From: Corella eumyota
Taxonomy: Eukaryota > Chordata > Ascidiacea > Phlebobranchia > Corellidae
Length of the DNA stretch: 64,000 nucleotides
Reading direction: 5' to 3'
Assembly (NCBI GenBank): GCA_963082875.1
Contig: OY720101.1
Location: 4,030,001-4,094,000 of the forward strand
Below, in pieces: positions 43,707-53,602 of the stretch. Under the pieces are notes generated by a model. The model was given only the letters and a program-made list of their open reading frames with translations, had not been told where the DNA came from and did not search any database. Numbering within the stretch: position 1 is the first letter of the stretch; every line of letters starts with the position of its first letter. The position numbers and the translations under genes were made by a program.

Positions 43707-44951
43707 ATGTCAATCTTCCCAAATTTATCATCATTTTGTACAAGTTGCAAATTTGAGTTTAAATTTACTCCCCTCTCCCAATCTTGCGCATGTACAAATG
43801 CGCTTAAATATTATCCCCATTGTGGGGATCACATTAAGAAACTTAGTCGGTTAGTTTCACCTTTACCACCAAACATTTTGAGAATTGCAACCTGGAATGT
43901 CCAAGATATGAACTTCGAAAAAGCAAGTCGAAAATCGGTAAAAAACGCATTTTGTGAAACTATACATAAACATAAAATTGACTTATTGGCAATACAAGAA
44001 TTAAAAGGGAAAGATCATAAACAAGCTTTGGAAAGTTTAGTAAATAATTTGAATAGTAGAGATAATGTTTTGTGGGATTCTGCTATTTCCACAATATTTT
44101 CTGGTAGGGCATTTGGGGGAATGGAATATCCTGCTTTTATTTGGAATTCTCGGGCTTTTGAAGAAATAAGTTGTACAAAACTCAATTTAATAAAACGGTT
44201 TACAAGAAAACCTTGTTATGCTGAATTTCAGGTAATAGATAATAACTGTTGTTTATAAATAAGTTACAGTCAAGAAGTTTTTTCAGTTAAGTAAAATAAT
44301 CTAGTATTGGCACATTTAAAATCACTACGACAAGCCAATAACTTATTTTTATAAGTTAGTTCTTACCTAAATTAAGGCTTAGCTTTAAAAAAATTATATA
44401 TGTATATATATATATATATTATAGAACAAATAATGCAGCAATAATTTTTATTAGTGGGGTGTTAACGAAGCCAAATAAAACCATAAAAATAATAGTCATG
44501 TACGTTTTATAAGAAAATTTAAAAAGATAACATTAATATTAAAACTTGTTTCTTTTGGCCTTTTTAGATAGGCAAATATTTGTTGACTATCATCAACATC
44601 CATTTAAAAGCAAGCGGGGTTAGTAAAAAGTCGAAAAATATTTTAAAAAGTGAGATTGGAAATTTACACCAGATCGTACCAAAAAATAAACATACAATTC
44701 TTCTTGGTGATTTTAACATGGATTCAAACAACTATGCATTTAACAATTTAAAAACAGAATTAGGAGAAGTTGCACCTTCGGGTAAACCAACATGTAGTAC
44801 AAATTGCTATGATCAGATTTGGGTGAGCAAATCTATAAATTCAGAAGTTGAAACAAATTTCGACGTGATTGAAACCGACGGCACCCAAGTAGTGTCAAAT
44901 CACAACTTAGTTTGGGCAGATATAGATTTGAATGAAATAACCGAAATTTAA
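43707..44951 (+). CDS. E4: minimal EEP nuclease, degenerate zinc ribbon
   Basis: Exons 43707-44231 and 44568-44951 (336-nt intron, phase 0), 302 residues, the shortest member: it stops right after the catalytic domain (SNHNLVWADIDLNEITEI) with no tail. The ribbon keeps only five of eight cysteines (11, 14, 27, 29, 39); the second C-x2-C is gone and YYPHC replaces YCPRC, so at most one zinc site remains. The catalytic motifs are complete (IATWNVQD, IQELKG, LLGDFN, VVSNHN). Exon 2 codons 40-95 are E1-like, exon 1 is divergent. Its promoter differs from the others, so it is probably an old lineage with its own regulation. Confidence 0.78.
44398..44421. repeat. AT microsatellite in E4 intron
   Basis: Short TA run inside the longest intron of the nuclease family. 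Confidence 0.7.
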
Positions 44952-46013
44952 CATTTTTGCAGAAACTCCCATTTAATTAAAAGTTCCAAAATAAATGCAG
45001 TTTAGTAAAGGCATTTATTTTTATAACTATCTCCCAAGCCACAACGAAATAGTTTTCTTGCGTATTCTTTTACATAACCAAAAAGCTACCCTAAATATAG
45101 CGCAATTTTCTTACATTCACTTTTACATTACAAACATAGGCCTACGTATTGCAAAATTTCAAATTATTAAGAATCCAAATAAAAACCTTATATAATTTTT
45201 TATAGAAGTTCAGTACATGATTTTCTTTGTATGTTATTTTTATACCCATATTTTTGTATAAATTTTATTTGTGTAGGCCTATGTTTTGGTAGACTATTTT
45301 TTTGAGTTGCTTTTTGTTTATAGGCTATAGTTGTATTATGTTGTTTAATTTGATGTATAATAAACCAAAATTTAGTGTGTACATTGTAATAACTATAACC
45401 CTGTTCAAAAAATTTATAGACTAGCAAATAAAATCCCGTAATTTTAGCAAAAAGTGAAAATACAAGGATATAAACCATATTTCTGCAGTTGTTTAAGGTT
45501 TAATACAATTTCTACAAAGAGTTAAGAATGAGCAATAATATCTAGTAAATAATGATCAAACAGGCGAACGTAACGAGTAACATTATTTACAAAAAAAAAA
45601 CAATTAAAAATATTTGGTTACTAAAAGTAGTTGGTTAAAATAGCTTCGTTAAGCAGAAACACATGTTTGGGCCTTCGTTAAGCAGCAAAACTTTAATAAA
45701 ACAGTAGGGAAATTCCCTGTGACGTAAAATGTCTTTTGTGACGTTTTTCCTAAAACGCCTGTTATTATTCCTAAACATACAAGTTTAGGGAAGTGAAAAA
45801 ATATACTCGTTGGTTTAAAACTGAAAACCACTGAAGTAGGAAAAACGGACTACATACAACATTAGCACAAAATATGCTTTATTAAATTAAAATTCGAAAT
45901 TAAATATTTATTTATTATTGTTTGCAATAACAATTAAAGCAAAAGCAAGATAGAAAAAAAACTTTTTAGTGGAATAACACGCTATGCAGTAAACCAAAAA
46001 AATAAAGACAAAA
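44952..46013. other. E4 3' flank and E5 upstream region
   Basis: Non-coding. 45300-45480 matches 42590-42790. From about 45680 it is the conserved nuclease promoter without the MITE seen in E3 and E7. Confidence 0.6.
45707..45743. promoter_or_regulatory. kappaB-like site plus two TGACG half-sites, E5
   Basis: GGGAAATTCC at 45707-45716 fits the Rel consensus; TGACGTAA at 45720 and TGACGTT at 45739. 307 bases before the start. This copy lacks the insertion found in E3 and E7 and shows the ancestral layout. Confidence 0.6.
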
Positions 46014-47481
46014 ATGTCTAGGTATTCGTCTAAATCAAGTATAACTGTTTGTCAACAATGTGACTTTGTATTTCAATATTGCCCAAAGTGTGGCAGTGAT
46101 TTTTTTTCATTACACAAGATGTGTGAATGTAAAAACTATTTCAAATATTGTCCTCGATGTGGAGAACAAATCGACAAAAAGCCAGAAATTTTTAAACCAT
46201 TGAAATCATCCAATACCAATACCCTAAGAATTGCAAGTTGGAACATTCAAGATATGGATTTGGAAAAAGCAAGCCGAAAATACATTCAAAATGCATTTTG
46301 TAAAGCTATCTATGACAATAACATTCATCTAATGGCAATACAAGAACTTAAGGGAAAAGATAATGAACAAGAATTTGCCCTACAAACATTAGTAGATAAG
46401 CTGAATGAAACAAAAAATGAAAAATGGAATTTCATGATTTCGAATACATATTCTGGTAGAGCGTATGCAGGAATGGAATATCCTGCTTTTATTTGGAATT
46501 CTCAGGCTATAAGAGGAGGAATCAAACTCACATACTCCTCCTTAATGAAAAGGTTTACAAGAAATCCATTTTTAGCAACATTTAAGGTAAAAGTTTATTA
46601 ATTATTATGGTTTTAAATAATGAAACCCAACATTAAAAGCAAATAATGCCCATGTAGTAAAAAATTGTTTACATTTTATAAGTATATACTTTAGTTTTAT
46701 CAAGAGTATTACATTTACAATCTATTTTTGATTATTTTAGATCAACAAACATTCCTTGACCTTCATCAACATACACTTGAAAGCAGCTTCCGCTACCGAT
46801 AAGAAGTCGATAAAGACACTGAACTATGAAGTGTCCAGTGTTCCTGAAATCTTACCTAAAAATGGACACACAATTCTTTTTGGTGACTTTAACATGGATC
46901 AAAAAAACAAGGCCTTCGATAAGTTAAAAAGAGAATTAAAATATGTAGCCCCATTTGAAAAACCAACATGTGGTAACAATTGCTATGATCAAATTTGGGT
47001 GAGCAAATCTATAAATTCAGAATTTGAAACAAATTTTGACGTGATCAAAAATGATTCCATTCAAACTGTGTCTAACCACAACTTGGTTTGGGCAGATATT
47101 CATTTAGATAAAATCGATCAAAATACTACTTTTCTTCCTTCTCCAATTAAACAAGAAGCTAGTACATCATTAGAGGATTTTCTTGATTTTGAAAACCTAA
47201 TTGGGAATCAAAACAGTACATATGACATTCCTATACAAGCAAAAGAAAAATCTCATGGTGTTGGTCAAATTTCAGGTAGAGGAAAAACACCAAAAAACAG
47301 TCGTGGAAAAACTCGTGGTCGAGGTCAAACTGCTAGAACAGGGAATTTTCCTAATACTGGTTTTGACTCCACTATTCAAAGCAAAATACTGTTAAATGAT
47401 CAAAATTCCGGACAGGATAGCAGCAAGAGCCCTGGCCGTGGCAAGTACATCCGTCGTGGCCGCGGCAAGTCCACTGGTTAG
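46014..47481 (+). CDS. E5: double zinc ribbon + EEP nuclease, RG-rich tail
   Basis: Exons 46014-46586 and 46741-47481 (154-nt intron), 437 residues. Complete ribbon. Catalytic region IASWNIQD (S for T), IQELKG, NIHLKA, LFGDFNMD and TVSNHN. The tail is basic and RG-rich: SGRGKTPKNSRGKTRGRGQ and, at the end, GRGKYIRRGRGKSTG. RG boxes commonly bind RNA and are methylated on arginine, so the tail could tether the enzyme to RNA. Exon 2 is almost identical to that of E7, while exon 1 differs clearly. Confidence 0.82.
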
Positions 47482-48352
47482 AGTTATGGTTACTACCAAT
47501 GCTCAGGTTAATAGTTTGAGAGACATAAACTACAACATTTTTAGATTTTATAAAACTTTTATTTAATGTTATACCTAAATACAAATTAGGATTTTAGTTT
47601 TTACATTGTAGATAACTGTGTTGTTTTTTGTATTTACACATACATTTATATATTCTTTAACTTTTTTAGCTTATAAACAATTTGATAATGCTTCATTTTA
47701 ATGTTTTAGGTATATTTTCCGATATAGTATTACTAACCTGTGCAACTGTGTTTTTATAGAGTATTAATTTGTTTTTGCTATATATGCACTAATGTTCGTG
47801 TCTTGTAGGCAATAAGCATTGTGACTTGTAGTCGGTACCGTAAGCTGTTATTATCCTTAACCGCAAATAGAGATTGTTTATAGAAATAAAAAAAATAATA
47901 TAGCATTTTGCTTTACTAAACCATATATAGTTAACAAAAACAAACCAACGTATTGCTTAAAAAACTCACGCTTTCCGTATAAAGCAAACTAATATGCATG
48001 CTAAGGATATAACTTGTATGCTAACACGTGGTCACTGACTTCGCACTGACGTCATAGGAATGAAGATTTTTGCATTAAAGGGATTTATTACGTAACTTTC
48101 GTAACATAAAAATCAAAGAATAACAGAAGTAGTTTACGTAATAAAATATTAATTTTTTAAGATTATTAAAAACGGCTTTTTGAAGGAACTGCATAAAAGG
48201 ACAATAAACATAAGATTAATCTTTTTATTTCTTACAGTTTTGCTGTAAAAATCTCCTAGTGCATGTACTTAAAAACCAAAAAACAATTTCCAGAATGAGC
48301 CAGGTAAACAATCTTAAACCTAAAACACCACACAAGCAGTAACCACGTTTAT
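47482..48352. other. E5 3' flank
   Basis: Direct counterpart of 52171-53580 without the 560-base insertion there. Non-coding. Confidence 0.65.
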
Positions 48353-48408
48353 TTATTTTTTGTCAAAGTTCTCTGCTATTCTGCATGTTCGACCGTTTTT
48401 TGTTCAAT
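48353..48408 (-). pseudogene. Copied last codons of EFL1
   Basis: Matches the final EFL1 exon on the minus strand (the [16 protein letters not shown] region, with changes) and its 3' flank from about 48240. Homology stops at 48408. It is a hitch-hiker of the nuclease-unit duplication, not a gene. Confidence 0.82.
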
Positions 48409-48436
48409 AAAGTAATCCAAATCGTACTGTTGTCAA

Positions 48437-48977
48437 AACCATACAAACAAAAAAAAAATATTTTGGTTTTGCCCGAATACCAGGAAGTATCAAAAATTCA
48501 AAAAACAGTAGTGGTCAAATTTCTAGCCAATATTCTAAAAAACAAGATCCTGATTATAGCAGTTGCTTAACCTCAAGCAATAAAAGAATATTTGAAAATG
48601 ATCGATATTCGAAAATGATTCAAAATTTCAACTTAAGGACTAAATCTAGTGATAATTCAAGACCAGATCTAGATTTTATTTATGGTGGCAGCATAACTTC
48701 AAGTGATGATGAACTATCAGAAACTAATTATTATTCAAATGTGATTCTTCGTTCAGATTATGGTTACAGCTCTTCTTCGAGTGATGGCTAAATTTTAGAG
48801 AACGAGCATACAAGTCTGTATCATGGATTCATTAACAGCAGCAGCATAACTTCAAACGATGACGAATTATCAGAAAATAATCAATATTTAAGTCATAACA
48901 GTAGAAAGGGTTTTGTTTAAAATGCCAAAACCTACCAAGGCTGTAGCACATACTACAACAGAAGTTATAAATATTAG
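48437..48977 (+). pseudogene. Nuclease tail fragment (E6)
   Basis: Matches the Ser/Asp tail coding region of E1 and E2 from about the ISENAKIS segment to the final TAG, with several frame changes and stops. No catalytic domain precedes it; it abuts the copied EFL1 end. Confidence 0.78.
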
Positions 48978-49685
48978 TCTGGCCAGGGTTATGGCTAATA
49001 TTAACAATATCTTTAACACAATTACTTTTATACTTTAATCATTGTAAATTATTTTTTCACAACAACTAATGAACCAGCATACCTTTAAAGGCCAATAGTA
49101 CACATAGAGAAAACGTACACAAAATGACTATAATATCACCACTATTACTATTATAACAAACTATAACTTTGATTGTTAATTGACTTAATGTAGTACACAG
49201 CCTTTATAACTCTCTCGTATCGCCAAGCGGTCGTCAATAGACGTAACAACAACCACACGATCGAGCCATAATAATAATTTCCAATACATGTAAGATGAAA
49301 ATAGGTAATTACATTAACGAGGTTGTTAATTATATGTTTTAATCAAAAAGAAGAACATACCAACAACCTAATATGTTGTTTTGTTGAATAATAACCAACA
49401 AAACGAGGTAAAAATATCAGGATAACTAAAAATGTTACTTGGAAAGCATAGGGAGTTGTGCGCAATTATTAGTGTAGCGACCTAATAACGAAAACTGACT
49501 TTTTATTGGTAAACTGCCAAATAGGCTAAACAAAGTCAAACATTAAGACAAGGTTATTAATTGTTTGTTTATAACTGAAACGAAGTGTGAATACAAGTCT
49601 TACCCAAAAAACACCCTTAAAACCCACGGTATTGATGCGGGCATTCGTTATTAATGAGCGAAAGAAAAACTTTAATAGGATAGTT

Positions 49686-49720
49686 AGGAAATTCCTGTGA
49701 CGTAAATGTCTTTTGTGACG
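49686..49720. promoter_or_regulatory. Weakened kappaB-like word plus TGACG pair, E7
   Basis: AGGAAATTCC at 49686-49695, TGACG at 49698 and 49716, same state as E3. 1020 bases from the start, or 303 without the 717-base insertion. Confidence 0.5.
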
Positions 49721-49745
49721 CATTTCCTAAAACGCCCGTTATTAT

Positions 49746-50462
49746 GGCAGTTGGTAAAACCCGGATCCTTATGGACATTGCCGGATATTTTTTTCTAGGC
49801 AGTTACGCTCAAAATTAAATGTCCTGAATAATTCTAAACTGTTTATTACAGTGAAACTTGTTATAATTTATGTTTTGGTACTAATTATTATATTAAAACC
49901 TGCAAATAACATGTATTTTTGTATTACAATATGTGCATCATGGATATTTTTCCATTGATTGTTACGTCACAATACGTTTATCATGGATATTTTTGTATTA
50001 GTTAACATACTGTGTTATGTCCATTATCGATTTATTAAAATTTTTAAAATTGATTTATTAGCGGGAGATCACTTTTAGTGAGCATTGGCATTTCATGCTA
50101 TCTTACGGCTGCGAAATATTTTTTACTCCCAATCTTATAGATTAAATAAAAATATCCGTGATACAGTTTAACTATAAAGTAGGCAATATAAAAATATCCC
50201 TGATACAGTTTAACTATATATTAACCGATACAAAAATATCCGTGATACAGTTTAACTATATAGTAGGCAATATAAAAATATCCGTGATACAGTTTTACTA
50301 TATATAAACTGACATAAAAATATCCGTGATACAGTTTAACTATATATTAACCGATACAAAAATATCCGTGATACAGTTTAACTATATATTAACCGATACA
50401 AAAATATCCGTGATACAAAAAATCCATCAATATCCGTGGATATCCGGGTTTTACCCACACCC
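49746..50462. mobile_element. MITE carrying a minisatellite, in the E7 promoter
   Basis: Second copy of the element at 39301-39896, at the same position of the duplicated promoter, 717 bases owing to minisatellite growth. Target duplication CGTTATTAT at 49737-49745; the right copy has become CTTTATTAT (50463-50471). Confidence 0.78.
50144..50417. repeat. 42-bp minisatellite, about 6.5 units
   Basis: Expanded array of the ATATCCGTGATACAG unit. Some units share the ATTAACCGATACAAA variant, pointing to recent internal amplification. Confidence 0.85.
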
Positions 50463-50705
50463 CTTTATTATTCCTAAACATACAAGTTTAGGGAAGTGAA
50501 AAAATATATTCGTTTAAGGATTATTGGTTTAAAACTGAAAACAACTAAATTAGGAAAAACGGACTACATACAACATTAGCACAAAATATGCTTTATTAAA
50601 TTAAAATTTGAATTTAAATATTTATTTACTATTGTTTGCAATAACAATTAAAGCAAAAGCTAGATAGAAAAAAAAACTGCAGTAAACCAAAAAGTAAAGA
50701 CAAAA

Positions 50706-52170
50706 ATGTCTAGGTATTCGTCTAAATCAAGTATAACTGTTCGTCAACAATGTGACTCTATATTTCAATATTGCCGAAAGTGTGGCAGTGATTTTTCATT
50801 TTACAACAACTGTGAATGTAATAACTATTTCAAATATTGTCCTCGATGTGGAGAACAAATCGACAAAAAGCCAGAATTTTTAAAACCATTAAACTCATCC
50901 AATACCAATACCCTAAGAATTGCAACTTGGAACATTCAAGATATGAATTTGGAAAAAGCAAACCGAAAATACATTCAAAATGCATTTTTTAAAGCTATCT
51001 ATGACAATAACATTCATCTAATGGCAATACAAGAACTTAAGGGAAAAGATAATGAACAACAATTTGCCCTACAAGCATTAGTGGATAAGCTGAATGAAAG
51101 AAAAAGTGAAAAATGGAATTTCATGATTTCGAATACTTATTCTGGTAGAATGTATGCAGGAATGGAATATCCTGCTTTTATTTGGAATTCTCAAGCTATA
51201 AAAGGAGGAATCAAACTCACAGACTTCTTCTTAATAAAAAGGTTTACAAGAAGTCCATTTTCAGCAACATTTAAGGTAAAAGTTTATTAATTATTATGGT
51301 TTTAAATAATAAAACCCAACATTACAAGCAAATAATGCCCATGTAGTAAAAAATTGTTTACATTTTATAAGTATATACTTTAGTTTTATCAAGAGTATTA
51401 CATTTACAATCTATTTTTGATTATTTTAGATCAACAAACATTCCTTGACCTTTATCAACATACACTTAAAAGCAGCTTCTGCTACCGATAAGAAGTCGAT
51501 AAAGACACTAAACTATGAAGTGTCCAGTGTTCCTGAAATCTTACATAAAAATGGACCCACAATTCTTCTTGGTGACTTTAACATGGATCAAAAAAACAAG
51601 GCCTTCGATAAGTTAGAAAGAGAATTAAAATATGTAGCCCCATTTGAAAAACCAACATGTGGTACCAATTGCTATGATCAGATTTGGGTGAGCAAATCTA
51701 TAAATTCCGAAGTTGAAACAAATTTCGACGTGATCAAAAATGACTCCATTCAAACTGTGTCTAACCACAACTTAGTTTGGGCAGATATTCATTTAGATAA
51801 AATCGATCAAAATACTACTTTTCTTCCTTCTCCAATTAAACAAGAAGCTAGTACATCATTAGAGGATTTTCTTGATTTTGAAAACCTAATTGGGAATCAA
51901 AACAGTACATATGACATTCCTATACAAGCAAAAGAAAGATCTCATGGTGTTGGTCAAATTTCAGGTAGAGGAAAAACACCAAAAAAAAGTCGTGGAAAAA
52001 CTCGTGGTCGAGGTCAAACTGCTAGAACAGGGAATTTTCCTAATACTGGTTTTGACTCCACTATTCAAAGCAAAATACTGTTAAATGATCAAAATTCCGG
52101 ACAGGATAGCAGCAAGAGCCCTGGCCGTGGCAAGTACATCCGTCGTGGCCGCGGCAAGTCCACTGGTTAG
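50706..52170 (+). CDS. E7: EEP nuclease with altered zinc ribbon, RG-rich tail
   Basis: Exons 50706-51275 and 51430-52170 (154-nt intron), 436 residues. Exon 1 is E3-like (SFYNNCECN, KPEFLKPLNSSN), whereas exon 2 is E5-like down to the RG tail (SGRGKTPKKSRGKTRGRGQ). The first ribbon cysteine is replaced by arginine (VRQQC) and the next knuckle reads YCRKC, so the first zinc site is probably lost. The catalytic set is complete (IATWNIQD, IQELKG, LLGDFNMD, TVSNHN). It lies tail to tail with EFL1, about 1.4 kb away. Confidence 0.82.
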
Positions 52171-53602
52171 AGTTATGGTTACTACCAATGCTCAGGTTAA
52201 TAGTTTGAGAGACATAAACTACAACATTTTTAGATTTTATAAAACTTTTATTTAATGTTATACCTAAATACAAATTAGGATTTTAGTTTTTACATTGTAG
52301 ATAACTGTGTTGTTTTTTGTATTTACACATACATTTATATATTCTTTAACTTTTTTAGCTTATAAACAATTTGATAATGCTTCATTTTAATGTTATAGGT
52401 ATGTTTTCCGATATAGTATTACTAACCTGTGCAACTGTTGTTAAGTCCATTTATATGAAAACTGATTTATATTTTCTCATTAATTTTAAATACAATTTCA
52501 CACTCGGTTGGTCACCATTAGCCGCTATTGTGCGCTTCTTTTGGATCGCCTTATCGCCTGGTCATTTCAAGTTTTTCCCTTTTTTCCAGCGTTCTTAGTC
52601 ACGTGATTTGTGTTTCGCCTTTTTTGTCTTTATTTGTATCGTAACTTGGAATAATTTTGGAATTCTACTTTTAGTACGCCATATATTTAGAATACGATTC
52701 GCCCTGTTCTAACATTTCATAAATGGTCTTTAGTTAGTTTTTGTTAAAAGTAATATTGATTTGTAAGTGTTAAGCCAGTATTGTTTTTTGTTAATTGTTT
52801 TTCTTGTGTACTGAATATTGAATACATTGTATAGTATTTCAATTGTTGTATTAGTCGAGTTAGACAGTTGCAATTCTGGGCCCATTATCGGTATTATTTT
52901 CATATTAACTGAGATCAATCTGTGATCAAGGGGCGTATTTTATTCTCCGATCAACCTATTGTTGGTCACGTGGGGTATAGTTAGACAAACCCTACAACTG
53001 TGTTTTTATAAAATATTAGTTTGTTTTTGCTATATATGCACTAATGTTCGTGTCTTGTAAGCAATAAGCATTGTGACTTGTAGTTGGTACCGTAAGCTGT
53101 TGTTATCCTTAACCGCAAATAGAGATTGTTTATAAAAATAAAATGATATAGCATTTTGCTTTACTAAACCATATATAGTTAAAAAACAAACAAACGTATA
53201 ACAAAAACAAACAAACGTATTGCTTTGAAACCTTACGCTTCTCTTGTTAGGAGAACTGAACACTATGCTCGCTAATGATAGAATGCTAACACGTGGTTAC
53301 TGACGTCATAGGAAGATTTTCGCATTAACGGGATTTATGACGTAACTTTTGTAACATAAAAATCATAGAATGACAGAAGTAGTTTAATAAAATATATTGT
53401 TTTTTAAGATAATAATTAAAAAACGGCTTTTTGAAGGAACTGTAACTACAAAAGGACAATACATATAAGATTAATCTTTTTATTTCTTACAGTTTTGCTG
53501 TCAAAATCTCCTAGTGCATGTACTTAAAAACAAAAAAATATTTCCAGAATAAGCCAGGTAAACAACCTTAAATCTAAAACACCACACAAGCAGTAACCAC
53601 GT
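52171..53602. other. E7-EFL1 convergent spacer
   Basis: Matches 47482-48352 except for an insertion at about 52438-53003. Non-coding; must hold both 3' ends. Confidence 0.65.
52438..53003. mobile_element. Unclassified insertion of about 560 bases
   Basis: Missing from the paralogous site at about 47750, where the sequence runs straight through CAACTGTGTTTTT. Here CAACTG occurs at both ends, a candidate 6-bp target duplication. I see neither inverted ends nor coding capacity and cannot name its class. Confidence 0.6.

Larger units (their letters stand above)
48978..50705. other. E6 3' flank and E7 upstream region
   Basis: Counterpart of 38476-40139. Contains the regulatory block, the MITE and its minisatellite. 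No gene. Confidence 0.65.

Noticed and set aside
52438-53003. Reading the E7-EFL1 insertion as a solo LTR
   Set aside because: The ends do not give TG...CA with a matching 4-6 bp target duplication in the same register, so I left its class open.
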